This document shows positions 1 through 8,816 of a DNA stretch of 64,000 bases, one piece after another. The notes under the pieces are model-generated. The model ran no database searches. It was not told the DNA's origin and saw only the letters and a list, made by a program, of their open reading frames with translations. The DNA lies in the NCBI RefSeq assembly GCF_009765825.1, contig NZ_LMUR01000018.1, positions 636,666 through 700,665 of the forward strand. The letters are read 5' to 3'. The translations under genes were made by a program, and so were the position numbers. The stretch's first letter is position 1. Each line of letters begins with the position of its first letter. This DNA comes from Granulicella sp. L60 (GTDB lineage Bacteria > Acidobacteriota > Terriglobia > Terriglobales > Acidobacteriaceae).

Positions 1-546
1 GAGCTTGTAACTTCCTGGCGGTACGTTATGAATGACAACAGAGCCGTCGTGTGTGGAGACTCCGTAGTAGGGCGTGCTCAACGAGATGACGACGGCGCCC
101 ATCTCGGGATGGATATTACAGAAGATGTAAGAGACTCCGTCGCGATCGAACTGCACCGCACGGTGCGTGTGCGCTTCATAGAGCCCAAGATCGAAGCGCT
201 TGCCGTTGAAGAGTGAAAAGACGTTGTGGAAGAACGGATCAAGGTTAGGGAAGTCGACGCTGCTTCCGGTCGGTACGACGAGGATGTGTGGAGCGAACTG
301 CTTGTCCTTTTGAACAAGCTTGTATCCGGTCAGGGGCCGAGCATTCAACGGAGTTTCGATCTTCTGAGTTGGGGTGAGCCAGACGACAACGTTCTCAGGT
401 GAGATGTGTGAGGTGTGAGTTTTATTTTGCTGACGGATCACATCGACGTGGGCAAATACGTCCAGCGTCTGCGAAGAGGCAAACGAAGCGAACAGCAGGG
501 TGCACGTCAAAGAGAGGCTGGTACGGTGTTTTCTAGATAGCTTCAT
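1..546 (-). CDS. cupredoxin-like secreted copper protein (3' end outside window)
   Basis: Reading the minus strand from the ATG at 544-546 gives 182 open codons that run off the left edge, so the C-terminus is missing. An N-terminal hydrophobic signal peptide (about residues 9-25, ending SFASSQ) predicts export. The core resembles the cupredoxin/carboxypeptidase-regulatory proteins often labelled methylamine utilization protein. H107 (in FFHNVF) and the cluster C143-x2-H146-x2-M149 (in FCNIHPEM) have the order and spacing of a type-1 copper site; the segment near the edge (VIHNVPPGSYKL) looks like the start of a beta-sandwich regulatory domain. It lies 53 bp downstream of the porin gene and is probably the last or a late gene of the kinase operon. 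Copper binding is inferred from the ligand pattern; the electron-transfer partner is unknown. Confidence 0.72.
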   Translation of the reverse strand, partial: MKLSRKHRTSLSLTCTLLFASFASSQTLDVFAHVDVIRQQNKTHTSHISPENVVVWLTPTQKIETPLNARPLTGYKLVQKDKQFAPHILVVPTGSSVDFPNLDPFFHNVFSLFNGKRFDLGLYEAHTHRAVQFDRDGVSYIFCNIHPEMGAVVISLSTPYYGVSTHDGSVVIHNVPPGSYKL

Positions 547-599
547 GGTGGTCGTTGCGTCTGCTTGTGCGGCGATCCAGTTCGCCATGCCGGCCCCGG

Positions 600-2219
600 T
601 CAAAACTGGAACCCTGCAGTAAGGGTGAAGATGTTTGCGATACTGGCCGGGCCGGTGTAGCTCCAGCTTTGGATGCGTCGATACTCAGGCGAGAGAATCA
701 GATAGGTCTTGGGGCGATAGATGATGTTGCCAACGACGGAACTGTTGCGCGCGTTGAACTGTAGCGGATAAGTCGACTTCGATAGATCAAGTCCGTCGAA
801 GTCTCTTGAGAACGCATTATCCAGGCCGAAGGAGGCATTGGCTTCGATGGTCGGTCTCAGGCGCAGCTTCAACTGACTCCAGCCACCTACGGTATCGACG
901 CCTACGCTTCGCGGCAGGCCGGTGGTGAGATCCGTACCCATGAGGATGTCTTTATATTCGCCGCCGCCGAAGCCTCCAAGAGCACGGCCGCGATAAGCTT
1001 CGCCGGTGATCTCGAACCATCTGCTGAGGGGAATCTGCCAATCGGCGGTAGCGGCCCAGGAGTGGACACGCGTCGTGCTGTTGTAAAACTGATTTGCCGA
1101 GTAGGCTCCGATGCCAAGAACAAATGGGTGGGAGACGCCGCTCGCCGGATCATCGTGCGCATGATACGAGACGTGGCCCTCATAGCCGGGCTGTCGGGAT
1201 GCTTCGACCGGGCTGTCGAGCTGGTCGGCTGTGTAGCCAGGAGACTGTGGATCGACCAGTCCGCCCTCGAGGGAGAGCCTGCTTCCATCGGAGAGAGGAA
1301 TACGTTGCTCGACACGAAGTTCGGGAGACCACGTCCAGAGATTTCCTGAGCCTGCGAGACCGGGCTGCGCGACGGTGGCGTAGGAGGTCGGCGACAGCGG
1401 CGTGATAAGTGGAACTTCGTAGCCGCCCTGCACAGTCGTCTTATCCCACGCCAGGCTGAGCTGAGCCTGACGCATACGAACCGTGCCTGCGGAGGTGCTG
1501 TAGCCATAGGAGTTCGACGCGACACCGCCGAAGAAGTCGAGGCTTATCTCCGCGGAGCTGCGTGCCCCCCCGATTTTCGGACCGGTAGCTTCGAGACCAA
1601 GCAGAGTCTGCCGCAGTGTGGCGCCGGAGCTGCCATGCGATCCATTTGCAACGCGCGGGAGAGCGAAGGTGGGAAGCTCAACGTTATCCACGATGCCGAC
1701 GTTCGAAAAGCCGTTGAACAGTGCGAGGCCCGAGACACGCAGAGGATACTTCGAGGTAGTCTCCACCTTGATCTGTTCGTGTTGTTTGATCTCTGCCTGC
1801 ATCGTATCCTGTCCGTCGCGGAGCGCTCTGAGGTCGTCTTTGGTTGGGGTGCTGCTACTGACCGTTGGATGTTCGACATCGATCGCGATCGGTTGAGGTC
1901 CTTCGGCTTGCTGATTGCCGGTACTGGCCGAGGGTTGGCCTCGCAGCGCGTCGAGCTGGGCACGTAACTTCTGAATCTCGAGGCGCGATCGTTCGAGCTC
2001 CTGCTGGGTCTGGCTCAGCGCGTCAGTGACAGTGTTGAGCCGCTGCTCGATCTCGGTGATGCGCTGAGCATCCGGGGGAGCAGAGCCAGGATTAGACGCC
2101 CCCGTAGTCTGGGCATGAAGTGAGGTGTAGAGAAGCAGGATGGAGAGCAAGTAGAAGACGCAGCGACGTTGGGGCGGCGAGCACATGAAGATCAACCGCG
2201 AACCCAGGGCTACGCTCAT
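600..2219 (-). CDS. outer-membrane porin-like beta-barrel protein with N-terminal coiled coil
   Basis: A 539-residue protein with a signal peptide (hydrophobic stretch near residues 20-37, cleavage after LHAQ). Residues about 50-95 form a heptad-rich coiled coil (TEIEQRLNTVTDALSQTQ), followed by alternating polar and aromatic strands to a C-terminal Phe (TLTAGFQF), the usual signature of an outer-membrane barrel. This architecture resembles Acidobacteria proteins annotated as porin or DcaP-like. Its ATG overlaps the stop of the sensor kinase gene (ATGA at 2216-2219), so the two are translationally coupled. The substrate is not evident; the link to a two-component system suggests a conditionally made channel. 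Confidence 0.72.
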   Translation of the reverse strand: MSVALGSRLIFMCSPPQRRCVFYLLSILLLYTSLHAQTTGASNPGSAPPDAQRITEIEQRLNTVTDALSQTQQELERSRLEIQKLRAQLDALRGQPSASTGNQQAEGPQPIAIDVEHPTVSSSTPTKDDLRALRDGQDTMQAEIKQHEQIKVETTSKYPLRVSGLALFNGFSNVGIVDNVELPTFALPRVANGSHGSSGATLRQTLLGLEATGPKIGGARSSAEISLDFFGGVASNSYGYSTSAGTVRMRQAQLSLAWDKTTVQGGYEVPLITPLSPTSYATVAQPGLAGSGNLWTWSPELRVEQRIPLSDGSRLSLEGGLVDPQSPGYTADQLDSPVEASRQPGYEGHVSYHAHDDPASGVSHPFVLGIGAYSANQFYNSTTRVHSWAATADWQIPLSRWFEITGEAYRGRALGGFGGGEYKDILMGTDLTTGLPRSVGVDTVGGWSQLKLRLRPTIEANASFGLDNAFSRDFDGLDLSKSTYPLQFNARNSSVVGNIIYRPKTYLILSPEYRRIQSWSYTGPASIANIFTLTAGFQF

Positions 2220-4039
2220 AGCTGCTCCTGTCGTTGTTGTATTTTAGCTTCCTCTGCCATCTTCGTCTCTTTAGCTGCTTCTAACTGTCTGCGGCCGAAC
2301 GACTGCAGAACCTGCTTGTAGAGCAGAACGCTGAACACCGTCTTACCCGGCACAGACTCCTGGAGCTTTACCTCTCCGCCATGCTCCTGAGAGATGTGCT
2401 GCGCCAGCGTCAGACCGAGGCCGACGCCGCTCTCCTTGCCTGCGCTTACAAAAGGTTGAAACAGAGTCTGACGAATCGACTCGGGAACCCCTTTGCCGGA
2501 GTCGCGTATGTCGATTCGAATCTTCTCTTCGTCCTCAGATAGTGTAACCATCACCTCTGGTTTGCCAGGGCCTGTCTTTGCGGCCTGGCAGGCATTGAGG
2601 AGCAGATTATAAAAGACGCGACTCAACTTCTTGCCATCCACCCATGCCTCGACGGGCTCCAAATGATCGGCCCAGACCTTGACCTCGCGGCCCTCGGGAT
2701 GCTGCCGGATGGAGCTGATTGCACGTTCAACCAAGCCGTTCAAACGTTCGTTGTTCAGGTGCAGAATCTGCCCGGTCTGGCTGAACAAAACCAGCGACTC
2801 GATGAGGTCGGTCATGCTCTGCACCGCCTCCTTCACCTCGTGATGTAGTTCAAGACGCTCGTCGCTTCCGGTCTGCGCGAGACTCATAAATTCGGCGTTG
2901 GCGTAGATGGCGGAGAGATGATGGCGGAGATCGTGTGAGACCGAACTTGCCATTCTTCCAATGGTTGCGAGACGATCAGACTCGATGAGCTCCCGGTGTG
3001 TTCTTCTTAGCTCACTACGCATCCTGTCGAAGGCAAGCGCGAGCTCGCGCACCTCGGTTGCGCCTTCAACGCTGAGTTGATAGTTGAAGTCTCCCTGGCC
3101 CAAAGCACGGCTGCCCGCAACCAGCGTCTCCAGCGGACGAGTGACCGTACGCGATATCGAGACTGCGAGCAGAAGGCCGATCAACAACGACGCCAGTCCA
3201 AGCGCGAGTACCCACCGGTTGACCCGGCGCAGATATTCGCTTGCTCTGTCGTAGGACTTCAGTACTACCAGCCGAACCTCACCCTGCCCAGCGGCCGGGA
3301 GCGTGATCGCGTCCGCCATGTAGGTCTCGCGGTTGAGCTTGATCCTCTGCGGGATGACACTGGCGGTATCCAGGCTCTGGCTGAGCGCGCTGAGGTCCGA
3401 GAGTCTGGGCGAGTTCAGTGTGGTTGCGGCGACATCGCCGTTAACGAGAAATGCGACGTCCGCAGAAGCCACCTCACTGATCTGCTGGGCTACCTGGTGG
3501 TCGATGGCGTAGCCGATGATGACATAGCCAAGCTGAGACGCGTTCGCAGGCGGTCCGAAGTACAAAGGTTGAATCGACAGCTCGTACAGGTTCTGTCCGA
3601 ACGCGATCATGCACGACTCTTCCGGATAGCTCATGCATGACTGAAGCCCTCTTTTGACAAGCTCCTCGTTCAGCATTGGGCCGCGGTTAGAGTAGGTCAG
3701 GAGTTTTCCGGTTGGGCTGGCAAGCGCGAAAAAATCGCTTCCGCTCACACTCCAGAACTCCTGGCTGCCGTCCTGAATGGTATGCGCGTCCTGTGTGGAC
3801 ATCAGCGCCTTCAGGCTAGGCAGGTCCGCGAGCAGGGCCGCCTCGCGCGCAAGCATCTGGTTACGCTGCATGGCGATATTGTGAAAGGTGCTGAGCGAGT
3901 GATCGAGGTCGGAGTTGAGACCCTTGCGGATCTCCTGTTGAACGCTGAGCCGAATGATGAGCAGGCACGTTGCAGTCAGCCCAAGCGAGACCGCCAGGAG
4001 CGAGACCATCAGGGTCGTGCGCATGCGCCACTGTTTCAT
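2216..4039 (-). CDS. membrane sensor histidine kinase
   Basis: A 607-residue kinase. TM1 lies near residues 10-31, then a periplasmic sensor region of about 240 residues, TM2 near 275-297, a HAMP linker (SISRTVTRPLETLVAGS), a HisKA domain with the phosphoacceptor H369 in SVSHDLRHHL, and a HATPase domain with the N box (NLLLNACQAA), G1 box (DSGKGVPE) and G2 box (GVGLGLTLAQH). All catalytic elements look intact. It sits 31 bp after the response regulator gene and overlaps the porin gene by 4 bp, so the regulator, kinase and porin form one operon. The sensor domain has no obvious named fold; it contains two cysteines (LQSCMSYPEESC) that could form a disulfide. Signal unknown. Confidence 0.9.
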   Translation of the reverse strand: MKQWRMRTTLMVSLLAVSLGLTATCLLIIRLSVQQEIRKGLNSDLDHSLSTFHNIAMQRNQMLAREAALLADLPSLKALMSTQDAHTIQDGSQEFWSVSGSDFFALASPTGKLLTYSNRGPMLNEELVKRGLQSCMSYPEESCMIAFGQNLYELSIQPLYFGPPANASQLGYVIIGYAIDHQVAQQISEVASADVAFLVNGDVAATTLNSPRLSDLSALSQSLDTASVIPQRIKLNRETYMADAITLPAAGQGEVRLVVLKSYDRASEYLRRVNRWVLALGLASLLIGLLLAVSISRTVTRPLETLVAGSRALGQGDFNYQLSVEGATEVRELALAFDRMRSELRRTHRELIESDRLATIGRMASSVSHDLRHHLSAIYANAEFMSLAQTGSDERLELHHEVKEAVQSMTDLIESLVLFSQTGQILHLNNERLNGLVERAISSIRQHPEGREVKVWADHLEPVEAWVDGKKLSRVFYNLLLNACQAAKTGPGKPEVMVTLSEDEEKIRIDIRDSGKGVPESIRQTLFQPFVSAGKESGVGLGLTLAQHISQEHGGEVKLQESVPGKTVFSVLLYKQVLQSFGRRQLEAAKETKMAEEAKIQQRQEQL

Positions 4040-4070
4040 TGAGTTACAGTCTATGCGAGGACATCAAATC

Positions 4071-4754
4071 CTACGCCTCTGCCACGAATTTATATCCAAC
4101 TCCGTGAACGGTACGGAAGTGAATGGGATTGGCCGGATCGACCTCCAGCTTCTGGCGAAGCTTCAAGATCTGGTTGTCGACCGAACGCGTGGTGAGGTGA
4201 AAGTTCAAACCCCATACGTCGTTTAGCAGCTCCTCGCGTGCGATGGCTCTGCCAGGGTTGTCCAGAAAGTAGCGCAGCAGCTTGAACTCGTGCGCCGTAA
4301 GGGGAATCAAGACGCCGGATCGATGAATCTCCATCTTGAGAAAGTCAACGGAGACGTCGCCGAAGCCAAGAGGACTTCCTTCGATCTTTTTCTTCACGCG
4401 TCGCATGGCGGCCTGCACACGCGCCAGGAGTTCGCGTGGACTGAACGGCTTGGTCATGTAGTCGTCGGCGCCTGTCTCCAGCAGCAAGACCTTATCCGCC
4501 ACATCTGTCACTGCGCTGAGAACGATGACAGGAGTGTCCTGCGACCACGCCTTGATCTCCTTGCACACACTCCGTCCCGACAGCCCTGGCAGCATCAGGT
4601 CCAGCACCACGGTCGCGGGCCGCATGTTCTTACACGCAGCCAGCCCGAGGGCGCCGTCGCCCTCAATGTGAACCTCGTAGCCCTCCGCGGTGAATTGTCT
4701 TCGGAGCGCACGCTGAATCCGTGGATCGTCTTCGATGACAAGAATCAAGCTCAT
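4071..4754 (-). CDS. OmpR/PhoB-family response regulator
   Basis: A 227-residue regulator. The receiver domain has the acidic pair D9-D10, phosphoacceptor D52 (VVLDLMLPG) and the conserved lysine in MTKPFSP. The C-terminal half is a winged-helix DNA-binding domain (LTAHEFKLLRYFLDNPGR ... TVHGVGYKF). It is the first gene of the minus-strand operon with the histidine kinase, porin and cupredoxin, and presumably controls them. About 240 bp of non-coding sequence separates it from the HPr-kinase-like gene; no operator could be identified there. Confidence 0.92.
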   Translation of the reverse strand: MSLILVIEDDPRIQRALRRQFTAEGYEVHIEGDGALGLAACKNMRPATVVLDLMLPGLSGRSVCKEIKAWSQDTPVIVLSAVTDVADKVLLLETGADDYMTKPFSPRELLARVQAAMRRVKKKIEGSPLGFGDVSVDFLKMEIHRSGVLIPLTAHEFKLLRYFLDNPGRAIAREELLNDVWGLNFHLTTRSVDNQILKLRQKLEVDPANPIHFRTVHGVGYKFVAEA

Positions 4755-4997
4755 ACCAAATCTCCAATCTGTAGCAGTTGCAGAAGCTTTCTGAAAGTCT
4801 CTCTTCTAGTTTCCAACAGGAGAAGAGTGAATGTACTACGAAAAATGGAAATGACAAAGATCTGACATCATATGCTTTACCGTCAATTATCTGCTATCTG
4901 CGACTGAGTCTGCAGAGACATAGTACGCCGCGGCCGAATCGAGAGAAAACAGTACGTCTCTGCCGTTGTGGGCGCTGAGATAGCCAGAGCAAGTAGT
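4755..4997. other. non-coding stretch upstream of the two-component operon
   Basis: Lower GC than the flanking genes and no credible reading frame. It must hold the promoter of the regulator operon, but no clear -35/-10 pair or operator repeat could be assigned by eye. Confidence 0.4.
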
Positions 4998-5999
4998 TCA
5001 TCCTACGGATGAGAAGCGTCCCACACGAGCAAGTTCGTCAAGACGTTCGATTGCCTGATCGAAGCTCTGGTAGCGGAGTTCGTAGACCGCAACCGAACAA
5101 AGTTGCTGGAGCGCCTCTATCTGTCTTCGCAGTACCTCTTCGGAGGAGTAGATTGTCTGACGAAAGTATTGCGATGCGACATCCTCGGAGAGAGACGACA
5201 ACTCACTGCGGGCAGACGGCCGCCGATTCAGAAAGACGATCGAATGAATCGACGCCTCCTCCGCAGTAATCAGCCCCGGTAGCTCGCGCGTCGGCACTTC
5301 GATGGAGGGCTTTCCTTCCATACGTGAGGTAAGGTCGCGCCCCTGAATCTCCGGGAAGAGATCTGCCGCCGAAGGGCGAAACCGTACCTGCCTGGCGTTG
5401 CCGATCACACGGGGATGCCGTGCGTTGTGCAGAAGATAGCTCGCATCGTCCGAGGTATAGGTCCAGCCGGCGCGCGCACATGCGTAGGCGAGGGAGGATT
5501 TGCCGACTCCCGAATCTCCGCACAGCAGCACGCCATGGCCGTCTCGGCTGACGCACGCCGCATGGATAGCCGTAGCGTAGGACGTCGAGATCAACACCAG
5601 TGCAATGGCCTCAAGGAAGTGATACCGCAGATAACTACGGTACTCGAGGGACGCACGACTGAGCCATACCACTGCGACTCCCGCTTCGAGATCGCAGATA
5701 GCCTGATGATCGGCGTCGGCCACCATCGAAACAATATGTTGCTGTGTGCGCACAACCGGCGCTCGCGGACACTCCTTCCCGCTACCATCGACGACCCTAA
5801 TTCGGATGCGCAGCGTCGGGCACGCGTGGCGCTGGGGGAGATAGCTCCAGCTTTCGCCCGCGGCGTCCAGAATCGCCTGGTCATTTGTGGTGATCTCGAC
5901 AGCGAAGCCCAGCGGATAGAAGACTGCGCGAAGAGGCATCCTCAAACCTTCCAGCAAAGACTCGCTGAGAGTGGCCGCGCGTTCCTGAATCAGTCCCAT
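4998..5999 (-). CDS. HPr-kinase-like P-loop protein
   Basis: A 333-residue cytoplasmic protein when started at the ATG at 5997-5999, which has GGAG about 11 nt upstream; an in-frame TTG at 6056 would add 19 residues but has no spaced Shine-Dalgarno site. A Walker A motif (CGDSGVGKSSLAY) lies in the middle, followed by SDDASYLL, matching the HprK/P C-terminal nucleotide-binding fold. The N-terminal half does not resemble the true HprK regulatory domain. No PTS genes (HPr, enzyme I or EIIA) lie nearby. In other bacteria such proteins occur beside peptide-modification or polysaccharide genes; here it stands alone, with the TonB receptor divergent. The kinase fold is well supported; the substrate is unknown. 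Confidence 0.75.
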   Translation of the reverse strand: MGLIQERAATLSESLLEGLRMPLRAVFYPLGFAVEITTNDQAILDAAGESWSYLPQRHACPTLRIRIRVVDGSGKECPRAPVVRTQQHIVSMVADADHQAICDLEAGVAVVWLSRASLEYRSYLRYHFLEAIALVLISTSYATAIHAACVSRDGHGVLLCGDSGVGKSSLAYACARAGWTYTSDDASYLLHNARHPRVIGNARQVRFRPSAADLFPEIQGRDLTSRMEGKPSIEVPTRELPGLITAEEASIHSIVFLNRRPSARSELSSLSEDVASQYFRQTIYSSEEVLRRQIEALQQLCSVAVYELRYQSFDQAIERLDELARVGRFSSVG

Positions 6000-6191
6000 C
6001 AAGAGGTCTTCTCCGTCGTCCCTGTTGCGCTTGTTAACCGCATCTTTTAGGAACAACTCCGAGTCTAGGCATCGACTTAAGCCTGGTTGTCACCGAATTG
6101 TCGGTGTTTCGTCACGATTTCGACATAACCTCGACAGGGCGGCTCGATCCCGCACGAACTCTTCCAGCATCCGGCAACTTACAATCTCAAC

Positions 6192-8663
6192 ATGTCCACC
6201 CCAGCGCGTCTCTCTGCGCAGGCATCGCTGCTGCCGCCTCTCGCCGCCATTGCGTTACAGTTCGTCGTTCTGTTTCTGCTCACGCTTCCAGCGCACGCGG
6301 TCATCGTTCGCGGCACCGTCACCAATCCCATGGGCGTCCCGGTCGGCAACGTCCGCGTTCAGCTGGTTCAGGGGCAACAGGTGGCGGCCTTCGGTTACAC
6401 CACGATGGACGGTACCTACGAGATCCGCAGCTCCTCTGCCGGCCGGTTCATCTTGCTCGCCTCCGCGATGCCTTTCACGCCCAGCATCGGTCAGGACTTC
6501 TACGGGGGGCGGACCGACGTAGTCACACGCAATATCGTCATGGAATATGCCACGATTACTCCGCAGCTCGCGGTCACTTTGTCCGGTATACCCACACCTG
6601 TCCTGCAGGTTCCGTCTGCTGTCACCCTCATCCCCCAACCAGTCCTCGCCACGCAGACCGGTATCGCCAACGATCTCCGCCAGTCGTCCGGCGTGGAGGT
6701 CGTGCAGACCGGCCAGACCGGCGGCCCTGTCGATCTCTACGTTCGCGGCGGCGGTCCTGCAACCAACAAGATTCTGATCGACGGCATCTCCGCGACTGAC
6801 ATTGGCGGACGCTTCGATCTCAGCCCCGTCTCCACCATCGACCTCATCGGTCCGGAGCTCTACCGCGGAGCCAACAGCGCTCTCTACGGCACTGGGGCCG
6901 AAGCCTCTGTCCTTCGTCTTTCGACCACGCATGGCAGCTCTCTATGGCCCGTGCTCAACTACACTGGCGACGCGGGCAACTTCTCGACCTACCGCAACGA
7001 AGCCACGCTCTCCGGCACCCGCAAACGCCTCGACTACCTTGCCGGCTTCGGCCGCCTCAACACTTCCAACGCCCTTCCGCTCGACGAATATCACACCACC
7101 AACAGCCTCGCCGACATCGGCTACAGCGTCCTCACCAACACGCATGCGCGCTTCACCCTGCGCAACACCGACTCCGATACGGGCCTTCCCGGCCCGCATG
7201 ATATCTACGACCTCTCCTCCTCTGGCAAGCAGTCCAACCAGGACCTCTACTCCGGCCTGACGGTCGAAAATCAATGGAAAGGGAACTGGCACAACCTCGC
7301 CCGGTACGGCATTGCTCGACGGCGGGAGCAGGTCATGCAGTTTGCCCCTACCGGCGAGCCTGTGACCACAGAAGTCGACGGTATCGCCAGCACCACCTAC
7401 TATGGAGCCCCAGTCACACTCCGCGGAGCCAACGGTTACACCGCCTCTGGTCAGGCAGCCTTCTTCACTCCAAGCTTTGACGCTGTATCCAATCGCAACG
7501 AGTTTGACTATCAGACCGACTACACCTTCCCCTACCGCATCGCCGCGCTCTTCAGCTTCCAGTATGAGAACGAGCGCGCCCGTCTGCTCGAAGCCGATAC
7601 CAACCAGCAGACACAGCGCACAAACTTCCTCTATACCCTGCAGGTGCAGGGTGACATCAAGCACCGCTTCTTCTATTCTCTTGGCGGAGCAATCGAGCGC
7701 AACAACCTCTACGGTACCGCCGGGACACCGCGTATCGGCCTCTCCTACGCTCCGGTTCGTCCCGGTCACCGCATCTTCCGCGGAACCCTCATCCGCGCCA
7801 ACGTAGCCACCGGCGTGCAGGAGCCGCGTCTCGAGGCCGAGCTTACCAGCCTCGAAACCCTCCTCCAGCAGACCGGCAACGAATCTGCCATCGCCACTTA
7901 TAACGTCCACCCCATCACCGCCGAGCGATCCCGCACCTACGACATCGCCGTCGACCAGAACATCCTCAACCAGAAGCTCATCCTCACAGCGGGTTACTTC
8001 CATAACCAGTTCAACCATCAGCTCGAATCACTCGCGGTAAACGGCCTCGAACACTACTTCGACATTCCCGCCACCCTCGCCGAACAACTTCCCGCTGCAT
8101 CTCTCAATTCTCTCGCGTACCGCACCCAGGGCCTTGAAACAGAGATTCGGTATCAGCCTTTCATGCATCTCTTTCTCCGCGGCGGCTATGCCTATCTCGC
8201 CTCTATCGTCGAGCAATCCTTCAGCTTCGACGCCACCGCTGCCACCAGCGGCACTCCCGTCACCAATCCAAATATTCCCGGTATCGCTATCGGATCTCTC
8301 TCCCCGCTTGTCGGCAGCCGGCCCTTCCGGCGCGCTCCTAGCACCGGTTTCTTCGCCGTCCAGTACACCGTCAACCGTTTCTCCACGGCGTTTAAGGGCG
8401 CGCTCTCCAGCCGGAGTGATGACTCCACCTTTCAGCTAGACAATGATCGCGAGGGTGGCAATACGCTCCTTCTTCCCAACCGCAACCTCGACTCCGGCTA
8501 CGCCAAGCTGGACCTCAATATGCTCTTCTCGGTCAGCTCACGCTTCACGGTCTTCACCCAGCTCGACAATCTCCTTAGCCAGCAACACATCGGTCCCATC
8601 GGCTACCCAGGCCTGCCATTCACCTTCCGGGCCGGCATGAAGATCAGGATCGGCGGCGACTAA
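6192..8663 (+). CDS. TonB-dependent outer-membrane receptor with carboxypeptidase-regulatory-like N-domain
   Basis: An 823-residue protein. A signal peptide (LQFVVLFLLTLPAHA) is followed by a CarboxypepD_reg-like beta-sandwich (VIVRGTVTNPMGVPVGNVRV), a plug domain (residues about 150-220, with VDLYVRGGGPATNKILIDG) and a long series of barrel strands to the C-terminal region (FTFRAGMKIRIGGD). This matches the large acidobacterial TonB-dependent transporter family, usually importers of siderophores, sugars or oligosaccharides. No substrate-specific partner is adjacent, so the ligand cannot be named. It is divergent from the HPr-kinase-like gene and followed after 153 bp by a VWA-like gene. The TonB at 48003-48728 could energise it, but nothing links them directly. 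Confidence 0.88.
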   Translation: MSTPARLSAQASLLPPLAAIALQFVVLFLLTLPAHAVIVRGTVTNPMGVPVGNVRVQLVQGQQVAAFGYTTMDGTYEIRSSSAGRFILLASAMPFTPSIGQDFYGGRTDVVTRNIVMEYATITPQLAVTLSGIPTPVLQVPSAVTLIPQPVLATQTGIANDLRQSSGVEVVQTGQTGGPVDLYVRGGGPATNKILIDGISATDIGGRFDLSPVSTIDLIGPELYRGANSALYGTGAEASVLRLSTTHGSSLWPVLNYTGDAGNFSTYRNEATLSGTRKRLDYLAGFGRLNTSNALPLDEYHTTNSLADIGYSVLTNTHARFTLRNTDSDTGLPGPHDIYDLSSSGKQSNQDLYSGLTVENQWKGNWHNLARYGIARRREQVMQFAPTGEPVTTEVDGIASTTYYGAPVTLRGANGYTASGQAAFFTPSFDAVSNRNEFDYQTDYTFPYRIAALFSFQYENERARLLEADTNQQTQRTNFLYTLQVQGDIKHRFFYSLGGAIERNNLYGTAGTPRIGLSYAPVRPGHRIFRGTLIRANVATGVQEPRLEAELTSLETLLQQTGNESAIATYNVHPITAERSRTYDIAVDQNILNQKLILTAGYFHNQFNHQLESLAVNGLEHYFDIPATLAEQLPAASLNSLAYRTQGLETEIRYQPFMHLFLRGGYAYLASIVEQSFSFDATAATSGTPVTNPNIPGIAIGSLSPLVGSRPFRRAPSTGFFAVQYTVNRFSTAFKGALSSRSDDSTFQLDNDREGGNTLLLPNRNLDSGYAKLDLNMLFSVSSRFTVFTQLDNLLSQQHIGPIGYPGLPFTFRAGMKIRIGGD

Positions 8664-8816
8664 GGCAGATGTCATACTCTTGTCATCCCAAGCCGCAATG
8701 AAGAACAATCGACGTGCTTCGGGGTCTGATAAGGTAATGCGTGCCTTGGCCGTCCTCTTCGCATCGAAGAGTGCGGCCGATAGTTTTCATCCGTCTAAAC
8801 GGTAGAAGGAAAAAAT

